A stretch of DNA of 64,000 bases from Sepiola atlantica (taxonomy: Eukaryota > Mollusca > Cephalopoda > Sepiida > Sepiolidae): NCBI GenBank assembly GCA_963556195.1, contig CAUVYP010000579.1, forward strand, positions 2,480,001 to 2,544,000, written 5' to 3'. The notes under the pieces were generated by a model. It was not told where the DNA came from and made no database searches. It worked only from the letters and a program-made list of their open reading frames with translations. Numbering within the stretch: the stretch's first letter is position 1; each line of letters starts with the position of its first letter. Below, piece after piece: positions 13,747 through 27,509 of this stretch. A program made the translations under genes and the position numbers.

Positions 13747-16700
13747 TTGTTGATGTTTTGCGTATTCAGTTTGTATCGACATATCTCCGGGAGTACAAGA
13801 GCTGAACTTCTGAAACTTGGTACTTCAGTAGAAAATGTGTGTCCGCTAATGTCTGCAAAGTTTCAGAGCACAATTCTTATAAATGTGGAAGTTATAAACA
13901 AAAGCGATATCAACTTAAAATCGCACTAAATTTTGTTGATGTTTTGCGTATTCAGTTTGTATCGACATATCTCCGGGTGTACAAGAGATGAACTTCTAAA
14001 ACTTGGTACTTCAGTAGAAAATGTGTGTCCGCTAATGTCTGCAAAGTTTCAGAGCACAATTCTTATAAATGTGGAAGTTATAAACAAAAGCGATATCAAC
14101 TTAAAATCGCACTAAATTTTGTTGATGTTTTGCGTATTCAGTTTGTATCGACATATCTCCGGGAGTACAAGAGCTGAACTTCTGAAACTTGGTACTTCAG
14201 TAGAAAATGTGTGTCCGCTAATTTCTGCAAAGTTTCAGAGCACAATTTGTATAAATGTGGAAGTTATAAACACAAGCGATATCAACTTAAAATCGCACTA
14301 AATTTTGTTGATGTTTTGCGTATTCAGTTTGTATCGACATATCTCCGGGAGTACAAGAGCTGAACTTCTGAAACTTGGTACTTCAGTAGAAAATGTGTGT
14401 CCGCTTATGTCTGCAAAGTTTCGGAGCACAATTCTTATAAATGTGGAAGTTATTAACACAAGCGATATACCTTTTAAATCGCACTAAATTTTGTTGATGT
14501 TTTGCGTATTCAGTTTGTATCGACATATCTCCGGGAGTACAAGAGCTGAACTTCTGAAACTTGGTACTTCAGTAGAAAATGTGTGTCCGCTAATGTCTGC
14601 AAAGTTTCAGAGCACAATTCTTATAAATGTGGAAGTTATAAACAAAAGCGATATCAACTTAAAACCGCACTAAATTTTGTTGATGTTTTGCGTATTCAGT
14701 TTGTATCGACATATCTCCGGGAGTACAAGAGCTGAACTGCTGAAACTTGGTACTTTCGAAGAAAATGTGTGTCCGCTAATGTCTGCAAAGTTTCAGAGCA
14801 CAATTTGTATAAATGTGGAAGTTATAAACACAAGCGATATCAACTTAAAATCGCACTAAATTTTGTTGATGTTTTGCGTATTCAGTTTGTATCGACATAT
14901 CTCCGGGAGTACAAGAGCTGAACTTCTGAAACTTGATATTTCAGTAGAAAATGTGTGTCCGCTTATGTCTGCAAAGTTTCGGAGCACAATTCTTATAAAT
15001 GTGGAAGTTATTAACACAAGCGATATACCTTTTAAATCGCACTAAATTTTGTTGATGTTTTGCGTATTCAGTTTGTATCGACATATCTCCGGGAGTACAA
15101 GAGCTGAACTTCTGAAACTTGGTACTTCAGTAGAAAATGTGTGTCCGCTAATGTCTGCAAAGTTTCAGAGCACAATTCTTATAAATGTGGAAGTTATAAA
15201 CAAAAGCGATATCAACTTAAAATCGCACTAAATTTTTTTGATGTTTTGCGTATTCAGTTTGTATCGACATATCTCCGGGAGTACAAGAGCTGAACTTCTG
15301 AAACTTGGTACTTCAGTAGAAAATGTGTGTCCGCTAATGTCTGCAAAGTTTCAGAGCACAATTCTTATAAATGTGGAAGTTATAAACAAAAGCGATATCA
15401 ACTTAAAATCGCACTAAATTTTGTTGATGTTTTGCGTATTCAGTTTGTATCGACATATCTCCGGGTGTACAAGAGATGAACTTCTGAAACTTGGTACTTC
15501 AGTAGAAAATGTGTGTCCGCTAATGTCTGCAAAGTTTCAGAGCACAAGTCTTATAAATGTGGAAGTTATAAACAAAAGCGATATCAACTTAAAATCGCAC
15601 TAAATTTTGTTGATGTTTTGCGTATTCAGTTTGTATCGACATATCTCCGGGAGTACAAGAGCTGAACTTCTGAAACTTGGTACTTCAGTAGAAAATGTGT
15701 GTCCGCTAATTTCTGCAAAGTTTCAGAGCACAATTTGTATAAATGTGGAAGTTATAAACACAAGCGATATCAACTTAAAATCGCACTAAATTTTGTTGAT
15801 GTTTTGCGTATTCAGTTTGTATCGACATATCTCCGGGAGTACAAGAGCTGAACTTCTGAAACTTGGTACTTCAGTAGAAAATGTGTGTCCGCTTATGTCT
15901 GCAAAGTTTCGGAGCACAATTCTTATAAATGTGGAAGTTATTAACACAAGCGATATACCTTTTAAATCGCACTAAATTTTGTTGATGTTTTGCGTATTCA
16001 GTTTGTATCGACATATCTCCGGGAGTACAAGAGCTGAACTTCTGAAACTTGGTACTTCAGTAGAAAATGTGTGTCCGCTAATGTCTGCAAAGTTTCAGAG
16101 CACAATTCTTATAAATGTGGAAGTTATAAACAAAAGCGATATCAACTTAAAATCGCACTAAATTTTGTTGATGTTTTGCGTATTCAGTTTGTATCGACAT
16201 ATCTCCGGGAGTACAAGAGCTGAACTTCTGAAACTTGGTACTTCAGTAGAAAATGTGTGTCCGCTAATGTCTGCAAAGTTTCAGAGCACAATTCTTATAA
16301 ATGTGGAAGTTATAAACAAAAGCGATATCAACTTAAAATCGCACTAAATTTTGTTGATGTTTTGCGTATTCAGTTTGTATCGACATATCTCCGGGTGTAC
16401 AAGAGATGAACTTCTAAAACTTGGTACTTCAGTAGAAAATGTGTGTCCGCTAATGTCTGCAAAGTTTCAGAGCACAATTCTTATAAATGTGGAAGTTATA
16501 AACAAAAGCGATATCAACTTAAAATCGCACTAAATTTTGTTGATGTTTTGCGTATTCAGTTTGTATCGACATATCTCCGGGAGTACAAGAGCTGAACTTC
16601 TGAAACTTGGTACTTCAGTAGAAAATGTGTGTCCGCTAATTTCTGCAAAGTTTCAGAGCACAATTTGTATAAATGTGGAAGTTATAAACACAAGCGATAT

Positions 16701-18582
16701 CAACTTAAAATCGCACTAAATTTTGTTGATGTTTTGCGTATTCAGTTTGTATCGACATATCTCCGGGAGTACAAGAGCTGAACTTCTGAAACTTGGTACT
16801 TCAGTAGAAAATGTGTGTCCGCTTATGTCTGCAAAGTTTCGGAGCACAATTCTTATAAATGTGGAAGTTATTAACACAAGCGATATACCTTTTAAATCGC
16901 ACTAAATTTTGTTGATGTTTTGCGTATTCAGTTTGTATCGACATATCTCCGGGAGTACAAGAGCTGAACTTCTGAAACTTGGTACTTCAGTAGAAAATGT
17001 GTGTCCGCTAATGTCTGCAAAGTTTCAGAGCACAATTCTTATAAATGTGGAAGTTATAAACAAAAGCGATATCAACTTAAAACCGCACTAAATTTTGTTG
17101 ATGTTTTGCGTATTCAGTTTGTATCGACATATCTCCGGGAGTACAAGAGCTGAACTGCTGAAACTTGGTACTTTCGAAGAAAATGTGTGTCCGCTAATGT
17201 CTGCAAAGTTTCAGAGCACAATTTGTATAAATGTGGAAGTTATAAACACAAGCGATATCAACTTAAAATCGCACTAAATTTTGTTGATGTTTTGCGTATT
17301 CAGTTTGTATCGACATATCTCCGGGAGTACAAGAGCTGAACTTCTGAAACTTGATATTTCAGTAGAAAATGTGTGTCCGCTTATGTCTGCAAAGTTTCGG
17401 AGCACAATTCTTATAAATGTGGAAGTTATTAACACAAGCGATATACCTTTTAAATCGCACTAAATTTTGTTGATGTTTTGCGTATTCAGTTTGTATCGAC
17501 ATATCTCCGGGAGTACAAGAGCTGAACTTCTGAAACTTGGTACTTCAGTAGAAAATGTGTGTCCGCTAATGTCTGCAAAGTTTCAGAGCACAATTCTTAT
17601 AAATGTGGAAGTTATAAACAAAAGCGCTATCAACTTAAAATCGCACTAAATTTTTTTGATGTTTTGCGTATTCAGTTTGTATCGACATATCTCCGGGAGT
17701 ACAAGAGCTGAACTTCTGAAACTTGGTACTTCAGTAGAAAATGTGTGTCCGCTAATGTCTGCAAAGTTTCAGAGCACAATTCTTATAAATGTGGAAGTTA
17801 TAAACAAAAGCGATATCAACTTAAAATCGCACTAAATTTTGTTGATGTTTTGCGTATTCAGTTTGTATCGACATATCTCCGGGTGTACAAGAGATGAACT
17901 TCTGAAACTTGGTACTTCAGTAGAAAATGTGTGTCCGCTAATGTCTGCAAAGTTTCAGAGCACAAGTCTTATAAATGTGGAAGTTATAAACAAAAGCGAT
18001 ATCAACTTAAAATCGCACTAAATTTTGTTGATGTTTTGCGTATTCAGTTTGTATCGACATATCTCCGGGAGTACAAGAGCTGAACTTCTGAAACTTGGTA
18101 CTTCAGTAGAAAATGTGTGTCCGCTAATTTCTGCAAAGTTTCAGAGCACAATTTGTATAAATGTGGAAGTTATAAACACAAGCGATATCAACTTAAAATC
18201 GCACTAAATTTTGTTGATGTTTTGCGTATTCAGTTTGTATCGACATATCTCCGGGAGTACAAGAGCTGAACTTCTGAAACTTGGTACTTCAGTAGAAAAT
18301 GTGTGTCCGCTTATGTCTGCAAAGTTTCGGAGCACAATTCTTATAAATGTGGAAGTTATTAACACCAGCGATATACCTTGTAAATCGCACTAAATTTTGT
18401 TGATGTTTTGCGTATTCAGTTTGTATCGACATATCTCCGGGAGTACAAGAGCTGAACTTCTGAAACTTGGTACTTCAGTAGAAAATGTGTGTCCGCTAAT
18501 GTCTGCAAAGTTTCAGAGCACAATTCTTATAAATGTGGAAGTTATAAACAAAAGCGATATCAACTTAAAATCGCACTAAATT
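13747..18582 (+). repeat. Two copies of a 13-monomer HOR (2418 bp)
   Basis: Units run 13747-16164 and 16165-18582. The order is A, A(TGTACAAGAGATG with CTTCTAAAAC), B', C, A(AAACCGCAC), B(GAACTGCTG and ACTTTCGAAG), C(CTTGATATT), A, A(starting TTTTTGATG), A(TGTACAAGAGATG with CACAAGTCTT), B', C, A. Nearly all rare variants coincide at an offset of 2418. Private differences include AGCGCTATC at 17467 and AACACCAGC with ATACCTTGTAAATCG at 18211. Confidence 0.94.
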
Positions 18583-20256
18583 TTGTTGATGTTTTGCGTA
18601 TTCAGTTTGTATCGACATATCTCCGGGAGTACAAGAGCTGAACTTCTGAAACTTAGTACTTCAGTAGAAAATGTGTGTCCGCTAATGTCTGCAAAGTTTC
18701 AGAGCACAATTCTTATAAAGGTGGAAGTTATAAACAAAAGCGATATCAACTTAAAATCGCACTAAATTTTGTTGATGTTTTGCGTATTCAGTTTGTATCG
18801 ACATATCTCCGGGAGTACAAGAGCTGAACTTCTGAAACTTGGTACTTCAGTAGAAAATGTATGTCCGCTAATGTCTGCAAAGTTTCAGAGCACAATTCTT
18901 ATAAATGTGGAAGTTATAAACACAAGCGATATCAACTTAAAATCGCACTAAATTTTGTTGATGTTTTGCGTATTCAGTTTGTATCGACATATCTCCGGGA
19001 GTACAAGAGCTGAACTTCTGAAACTTGGTACTTCAGTAGAAAATGTGTGTCCGCTAATGTCTGCAAAGTTTCGGAGCACAATTCTTATAAATGTGAAAGT
19101 TATTAACACAAGCGATATACCTTTTAAATCGCACTAAATTTTGTTGATGTTTTGCGTATTCAGTTTGTATCGACATATCTCCGGGAGTACAAGAGCTGAA
19201 CTTCTGAAACTTGGTACTTCAGTAGAAAATGTGTGTCCGCTAATGTCTGCAAAGTTTCAGAGCACAATTTGTATAAATGTGGAAGTTATAAACACAAGCG
19301 ATATCAACTTAAAATCGCACTAAATTTTGTTGATGTTTTGCGTATTCAGTTTGTATCGACATATCTCCGGGAGTACAAGAGCTGAACTTCTGAAACTTGG
19401 TACTTCAGTAGAAAATGTGTGTCCGCTAATGTCTGCAAAGTTTCGGAGCACAATTCTTATAAATGTGGAAGTTATAAACAAAAGCGATATCAACTTAAAA
19501 TCGCACTAAATTTTGTTGATGTGTTGCGTATTCAGTTTGTATCGACATATCTCCGGGAGTACAAGAGCTGAACTTCTGAAACTTGGTACTTCAGTAGAAA
19601 ATGTGTGTCCGCTAATGTCTGCAAAGTTTCAGAGCACAATTCTTATAAATGTGGAAGTTATAAACAAAAGCGATATCAACTTAAAATCGCACTAAATTTT
19701 GTTGATGTTTTGCGTATTCAGTTTGTATCGACATATCTCCGGGAGTACAAGAGCTGAACTTCTGAAACTTGGTACTTTCGAAGAAAATGTGTGTCCGCTA
19801 ATGTCTGCAAAGTTTCAGAGCACAATTTGTATAAATGTGGAAGTTATAAACACAAGCGATATCAACTTAAAATCGCACTAAATTTTGTTGATGTTTTGCG
19901 TATTCAGTTTGTATCGACATATCTCCGGGAGTACAAGAGCTGAACTTCTGAAACTTGATACTTCAGTAGAAAATGTGTGTCCGCTTATGTCTGCAAAGTT
20001 TCGGAGCACAATTCTTATAAATGTGGAAGTTATTAACACAAGCGATATACCTTTTAAATCGCACTAAATTTTGTTGATGTTTTGCGTATTCAGTTTGTAT
20101 CGACATATCTCCGGGAGTACAAGAGCTGAACTTCTGAAACTTGGTACTTCAGTAGAAAATGTGTGTCCGCTAATGTCTGCAAAGTTTCAGAGCACAATTC
20201 TTATAAATGTGGAAGTTATAAACAAAAGCGATATCAACTTAAAATCGCACTAAATT
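18583..20256 (+). repeat. Single 9-mer between the second and third 13-mers
   Basis: Monomer order (AGTACT/138 G, F, G, B, E, A with GATGTGTTGCG, B with TTTCGAAG, C with GATACT, A) matches 12073-13746 at an offset of 6510 (35 monomers). The F at 18769 has a private GTATGTCCG. Its position before a third 13-mer shows that a larger 9-mer plus 13-mer segment was copied as a whole. Confidence 0.9.
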
Positions 20257-22674
20257 TTGTTGATGTTTTGCGTATTCAGTTTGTATCGACATATCTCCGG
20301 GAGTACAAGAGCTGAACTTCTGAAACTTGGTACTTCAGTAGAAAATGTGTGTCCGCTAATGTCTGCAAAGTTTCAGAGCACAATTCTTATAAATGTGGAA
20401 GTTATAAACAAAAGCGATATCAACTTAAAATCGCACTAAATTTTGTTGATGTTTTGCGTATTCAGTTTGTATCGACATATCTCCGGGTGTACAAGAGCTG
20501 AACTTCTAAAACTTGGTACTTCAGTAGAAAATGTGTGTCCGCTAATGTCTGCAAAGTTTCAGAGCACAATTCTTATAAATGTGGAAGTTATAAACAAAAG
20601 CGATATCAACTTAAAATCGCACTAAATTTTGTTGATGTTTTGCGTATTCAGTTTGTATCGACATATCTCCGGGAGTACAAGAGCTGAACTTCTGAAACTT
20701 GGTACTTCAGTAGAAAATGTGTGTCCGCTAATTTCTGCAAAGTTTCAGAGCACAATTTGTATAAATGTGGAAGTTATAAACACAAGCGATATCAACTTAA
20801 AATCGCACTAAATTTTGTTGATGTTTTGCGTATTCAGTTTGTATCGACATATCTCCGGGAGTACAAGAGCTGAACTTCTGAAACTTGGTACTTCAGTAGA
20901 AAATGTGTGTCCGCTTATGTCTGCAAAGTTTCGGAGCACAATTCTTATAAATGTGGAAGTTATTAACACAAGCGATATACCTTTTAAATCGCACTAAATT
21001 TTGTTGATGTTTTGCGTATTCAGTTTGTATCGACATATCTCCGGGAGTACAAGAGCTGAACTTCTGAAACTTGGTACTTCAGTAGAAAATGTGTGTCCGC
21101 TAATGTCTGCAAAGTTTCAGAGCACAATTCTTATAAATGTGGAAGTTATAAACAAAAGCGATATCAACTTAAAACCGCACTAAATTTTGTTGATGTTTTG
21201 CGTATTCAGTTTGTATCGACATATCTCCGGGAGTACAAGAGCTGAACTGCTGAAACTTGGTACTTTCGAAGAAAATGTGTGTCCGCTAATGTCTGCAAAG
21301 TTTCAGAGCACAATTTGTATAAATGTGGAAGTTATAAACACAAGCGATATCAACTTAAAATCGCACTAAATTTTGTTGATGTTTTGCGTATTCAGTTTGT
21401 ATCGACATATCTCCGGGAGTACAAGAGCTGAACTTCTGAAACTTGATATTTCAGTAGAAAATGTGTGTCCGCTTATGTCTGCAAAGTTTCGGAGCACAAT
21501 TCTTATAAATGTGGAAGTTATTAACACAAGCGATATACCTTTTAAATCGCACTAAATTTTGTTGATGTTTTGCGTATTCAGTTTGTATCGACATATCTCC
21601 GGGAGTACAAGAGCTGAACTTCTGAAACTTGGTACTTCAGTAGAAAATGTGTGTCCGCTAATGTCTGCAAAGTTTCAGAGCACAATTCTTATAAATGTGG
21701 AAGTTATAAACAAAAGCGATATCAACTTAAAATCGCACTAAATTTTTTTGATGTTTTGCGTATTCAGTTTGTATCGACATATCTCCGGGAGTACAAGAGC
21801 TGAACTTCTGAAACTTGGTACTTCAGTAGAAAATGTGTGTCCGCTAATGTCTGCAAAGTTTCAGAGCACAATTCTTATAAATGTGGAAGTTATAAACAAA
21901 AGCGATATCAACTTAAAATCGCACTAAATTTTGTTGATGTTTTGCGTATTCAGTTTGTATCGACATATCTCCGGGTGTACAAGAGATGAACTTCTGAAAC
22001 TTGGTACTTCAGTAGAAAATGTGTGTCCGCTAATGTCTGCAAAGTTTCAGAGCACAATTCTTATAAATGTGGAAGTTATAAACAAAAGCGATATCAACTT
22101 AAAATCGCACTAAATTTTGTTGATGTTTTGCGTATTCAGTTTGTATCGACATATCTCCGGGAGTACAAGAGCTGAACTTCTGAAACTTGGTACTTCAGTA
22201 GAAAATGTGTGTCCGCTAATTTCTGCAAAGTTTCAGAGCACAATTTGTATAAATGTGGAAGTTATAAACACAAGCGATATCAACTTAAAATCGCACTAAA
22301 TTTTGTTGATGTTTTGCGTATTCAGTTTGTATCGACATATCTCCGGGAGTACAAGAGCTGAACTTCTGAAACTTGGTACTTCAGTAGAAAATGTGTGTCC
22401 GCTTATGTCTGCAAAGTTTCGGAGCACAATTCTTATAAATGTGGAAGTTATTAACACAAGCGATATACCTTTTAAATCGCACTAAATTTTGTTGATGTTT
22501 TGCGTATTCAGTTTGTATCGACATATCTCCGGGAGTACAAGAGCTGAACTTCTGAAACTTGGTACTTCAGTAGAAAATGTGTGTCCGCTAATGTCTGCAA
22601 AGTTTCAGAGCACAATTCTTATAAATGTGGAAGTTATAAACAAAAGCGATATCAACTTAAAACCGCACTAAATT
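20257..22674 (+). repeat. Third copy of the 13-monomer HOR
   Basis: It lies 6510 bp from the first copy and 4092 bp from the second. The second monomer has lost one marker (GTACAAGAGCTG instead of GAGATG) but keeps 46 T and CTTCTAAAAC. The thirteenth member (22489) carries AAACCGCAC, a variant that belongs to member five in the other copies, so the unit ends in a junction between two positions of the HOR. Confidence 0.9.
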
Positions 22675-25464
22675 TTGTTGATGTTTTGCGTATTCAGTTT
22701 GTATCGACATATCTCCGGGAGTACAAGAGCTGAACTTCTGAAACTTGGTACTTCAGTAGAAAATGTGTGTCCGCTAATTTCTGCAAAGTTTCAGAGCACA
22801 ATTTGTATAAATGTGGAAGTTATAAACACAAGCGATATCAACTTAAAATCGCACTAAATTTTGTTGATGTTTTGCGTATTCAGTTTGTATCGACATATCT
22901 CCGGGAGTACAAGAGCTGAACTTCTGAAACTTGGTACTTCAGTAGAAAATGTGTGTCCGCTTATGTCTGCAAAGTTTCAGAGCACAATTCTTATAAATGT
23001 GGAAGTTATAAACAAAAGCGATATCAACTTAAAATCGCACTAAATTTTGTTGATGTTTTGCGTATTCAGTTTGTATCGACATATCTCCGGGAGTACAAGA
23101 GCTGAACTTCTGAAACTTGGTACTTCAGTAGAAAATGTGTGTCCGCTAATGTCTGCAAAGTTTCGGAGCACAATTCTTATAAATGTGGAAGTTATTAACA
23201 AAAGACCTATCAACTTTAAATCGCACTAAATTTTGTTTATGTTTTGCGTATTCAGTTTGTATCGACATATCTCCGGGAGTACAAGAGCTGAACTTCTGAA
23301 ACTTGGTACTTCAGTAGAAAATGTGTGTCCGCTTATGTCTGCAAAGTTTCGGAGCACAATTCTTATAAATGTGGAAGTTATTAACACAAGCGATATACCT
23401 TTTAAATCGCACTAAATTTTGTTGATGTTTTGCGTATTCAGTTTGTATCGACATATCTCCGGGAGTACAAGAGCTGAACTTCTGAAACTTGGTACTTCAG
23501 TAGAAAATGTGTGTCCGCTAATGTCTGCAAAGTTTCAGAGCACAATTCTTATAAATGTGGAAGTTATAAACAAAAGCGATATCAACTTAAAATCGCACTA
23601 AATTTTGTTGATGTTTTGCGTATTCAGTTTGTATCGACATATCTCCGGGAGTACAAGAGCTGAACTTCTGAAACTTGGTACTTCAGTAGAAAATGTGTGT
23701 CCGCTAATGTCTACAAAGTTTCAGAGCACAATTTGTATAAATGTGGAAGTTATAAACACAAGCGATATCAACTTAAAATCGCACTAAATTTTGTTGATGT
23801 TTTGCGTATTCAGTTTGTATCGACATATCTCCGGGAGTACCAGAGCTGAACTTCTGAAACTTGGTACTTCAGTAGAAAATGTGTGTCCGCTAATGTCTGC
23901 AAAGTTTCGGAGCACAATTCTTATAAATGTGGAAGTTATTAACAAAAGACCTATCAACTTTAAATCGCACTAAATTTTGTTTATGTTTTGCGTATTCAGT
24001 TTGTATCGACATATCTCCGGGAGTACAAGAGCTGAACTTCTGAAACTTGGTACTTCAGTAGAAAATGTGTGTCCGCTAATGTCTGCAAAGTTTCAGAGCA
24101 CAATTCTTATAAATGTGGAAGTTATAAACACAAGCGATATCAACTTAAAATCGCACTAAATTTTGTTGATGTTTTGCGTATTCAGTTTGTATCGACATAT
24201 CTCCGGGAGTACAAGAGCTGAACTTCTGAAACTTGGTACTTCAGTAGAAAATGTGTGTCCGCTAATGTCTGCAAAGTTTCAGAGCACAATTCTTATAAAT
24301 GTGGAAGTTATAAACACAAGCGATATCAACTTAAAATCGCACTAAATTTTGTTGATGTTTTGCGTATTCAGTTTGTATCGACATATCTCCGGGAGTACAA
24401 GAGCTGAACTTCTGAAACTTGGTACTTCAGTAGAAAATGTGTGTCCGCTAATGTCTGCAAAGTTTCAGAGCACAATTTGTATAAATGTGGAAGTTATAAA
24501 CACAAGCGATATCAACTTAAAATCGCACTAAATTTTGTTGATGTTTTGCGTATTCAGTTTGTATCGACATATCTCCGGGAGTACAAGAGCTGAACTTCTG
24601 AAACTTGGTACTTCAGTAGAAAATGTGTGTCCGCTAATGTCTGCAAAGTTTCGGAGCACAATTCTTATAAATGTGGAAGTTATAAACAAAAGCGATATCA
24701 ACTTAAAATCGCACTAAATTTTGTTGATGTGTTGCGTATTCAGTTTGTATCGACATATCTCCGGGAGTACAAGAGCTGAACTTCTGAAACTTGGTACTTC
24801 AGTAGAAAATGTGTGTCCGCTAATGTCTGCAAAGTTTCAGAGCACAATTCTTATAAATGTGGAAGTTATAAACAAAAGCGATATCAACTTAAAATCGCAC
24901 TAAATTTTGTTGATGTTTTGCGTATTCAGTTTGTATCGACATATCTCCGGGAGTACAAGAGCTGAACTTCTGAAACTTGGTACTTTCGAAGAAAATGTGT
25001 GTCCGCTAATGTCTGCAAAGTTTCAGAGCACAATTTGTATAAATGTGGAAGTTATAAACACAAGCAATATCAACTTAAAATCGCACTAAATTTTGTTGAT
25101 GTTTGGCGTATTCAGTTTGTATCGACATATCTCCGGGAGTACAAGAGCTGAACTTCTGAAACTTGATACTTCAGTAGAAAATGTGTGTCCGCTTATGTCT
25201 GCAAAGTTTCGGAGCACAATTCTTATAAATGTGGAAGTTATTAACACAAGCGATATACCTTTTAAATCGCACTAAATTTTGTTGATGTTTTGCGTATTCA
25301 GTTTGTATCGACATATCTCCGGGAGTACAAGAGCTGAACTTCTGAAACTTGGTACTTCAGTAGAAAATGTGTGTCCGCTAATGTCTGCAAAGTTTCAGAG
25401 CACAATTCTTATAAATGTGGAAGTTATAAACAAAAGCGATATCAACTTAAAATCGCACTAAATT
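22675..25464 (+). repeat. Mosaic of left-domain segments
   Basis: The order is B', C/A chimera, D, fC, A, B(CTACAAAG), D(GTACCAGAG), fF, F, B, E, A(GATGTGTTGCG), B(TTTCGAAG), C(GATACT), A. The first four match 7609-8352, the D to D run matches 726-1656, and the B-E-A-B-C-A run matches 12631-13746. The B at 24907 has AGCAATATC and the C at 25093 has GATGTTTGGCG, both private. This is the rightmost place where TTTCGAAG and GATGTGTTGCG occur. Confidence 0.88.
24163..24348 (+). repeat. Reference monomer, type F
   Basis: It is A-like through base 154 but has AACACAAGC (155 C), the B-type 3' end without the B change at 130-131. F is found only left of about 24.4 kb, usually opening the left 9-mer and preceding G or B. 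Confidence 0.9.
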
Positions 25465-27324
25465 TTGTTGATGTTTTGCGTATTCAGTTTGTATCGACAT
25501 ATCTCCGGGAGTACAAGAGCTGAACTTCTGAAACTTGGTACTTCAGTAGAAAATGTGTGTCCGCTAATGTCTGCTAAGTTTCAGAGCACAATTTGTATAA
25601 ATGTGGAAGTTATAAACACAAGCGATATCAACTTAAAATCGCACTAAATTTTGTTGATGTTTTGCGTATTCAGTTTGTATCGACATATCTCCGGGAGTAC
25701 AAGAGCTGAACTTCTGAAACTTGGTACTTCAGTAGAAAATGTGTGTCCGCTAATGTCTGCAAAGTTTCGGAGCACAATTCTTATAAATGTGAAAGTTATT
25801 AACACAAGCGATATACCTTTTAAATCGCACTAAATTTTGTTGATGTTTTGCGTATTCAGTTTGTATCGACATATCTCCGGGAGTACAAGAGCTGAACTTC
25901 TGAAACTTGGTACTTCAGTAGAAAATGTGTGTCCGCTAATGTCTGCAAAGTTTCGGAGCACAATTCTTATAAATGTGGAAGTTATAAACAAAAGCGATAT
26001 CAACTTAAAATCGCACTAAATTTTGTTGATGTTTTGCGTATTCAGTTTGTATCGACATATCTCCGGGAGTACAAGAGCTGAACTTCTGAAACTTGGTACT
26101 TCAGTAGAAAATGTGTGTCCGCTAATGTCTGCAAAGTTTCAGAGCACAATTTGTATAAATGTGGAAGTTATAAACACAAGCGATATCAACTTAAAATCGC
26201 ACTAAATTTTGTTGATGTTTTGCGTATTCAGTTTGTATCGACATATCTCCGGGAGTACAAGAGCTGAACTTCTGAAACTTGATACTTCAGTAACAAATGT
26301 GTGTCCGCTTATGTCTGCAAAGTTTCGGAGCACAATTCTTATAAATGTGGAAGTTATTAACACAAGCGATATACCTTTTAAATCGCACTAAATTTTGTTG
26401 ATGTTTTGCGTATTCAGTTTGTATCGACATATCTCCGGGAGTACAAGAGCTGAACTTCTGAAACTTGGTACTTCAGTAGAAAATGTGTGTCCGCTAATGT
26501 CTGCAAAGTTTCAGAGCACAATTCTTATAAATGTGGAAGTTATAAACAAAAGCGATATCAACTTAAAATTGCACTAAATTTTGTTGATGTTTTGCGTATT
26601 CAGTTTGTATCGACATATCTCCGGGAGTACAAGAGCTGAACTTCTGAAACTTGGTACTTCAGTAGAAAATGTGTGTCCGCTAATTTCTGCAAAGTTTCAG
26701 AGCACAATTTGTATAAATGTGGAAGTTATAAACACAAGCGATATCAACTTAAAATCGCACTAAATTTTGTTGATGTTTTGCGTATTCAGTTTGTATCGAC
26801 ATATCTCCGGGAGTACAAGAGCTGAACTTCTGAAACTTGGTACTTCAGTAGAAAATGTGTGTCCGCTTATGTCTGCAAAGTTTCGGAGCACAATTCTTAT
26901 AAATGTGGAAGTTATTAACACAAGCGATATACCTTTTAAATCGCACTAAATTTTGTTGATGTTTTGCGTATTCAGTTTGTATCGACATATCTCCGGGAGT
27001 ACAAGAGCTGAACTTCTGAAACTTGGTACTTCAGTAGAAAATGTGTGTCCGCTAATGTCTGCAAAGTTTCAGAGCACAATTCTTATAAATGTGGAAGTTA
27101 TAAACAAAAGCGATATCAACTTAAAATCGCACTAAATTTTGTTGATGTTTTGCGTATTCAGTTTGTATCGACATATCTCCGGGAGTACAAGAGCTGAACT
27201 TCTGAAACTTGGTACTTCAGTAGAAAATGTGTGTCCGCTAATGTCTGCAAAGTTTCAGAGCACAATTTGTATAAATGTGGAAGTTATAAACACAAGCGAT
27301 ATCAACTTAAAATCGCACTAAATT
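25465..27324 (+). repeat. Boundary block between left and right domains
   Basis: Ten monomers: B(CTGCTAAG), G, E, B, C(GATACTTCAGTAAC), A(AAATTGCAC), B', C, A, B. It lacks the left-domain markers and does not yet contain D. The C with GTAACAAATG at 26209 recurs only at 28812. A G followed directly by E, without the intervening B, is unique here and suggests loss of one monomer. Confidence 0.82.
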
Positions 27325-27509
27325 TTGTTGATGTTTGCGTATTCAGTTTGTATCGACATATCTCCGGGAGTACAAGAGCTGAACTTCTGAAACTTGGTAC
27401 TTCAGTAGAAAATGTGTGTCCGCTAATGTCTGCAAAGTTTCGGAGCACAATTCTTATAAATGTGGAAGTTATTAACAAAAGACCTATCAACTTTAAATCG
27501 CACTAAATT
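27325..27509 (+). repeat. 185-bp D monomer
   Basis: It has GATGTTTGCG, one T fewer than GATGTTTTGCG. It is followed by fD. Its counterpart at 29184 in the partial duplicate keeps four T. Confidence 0.96.
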
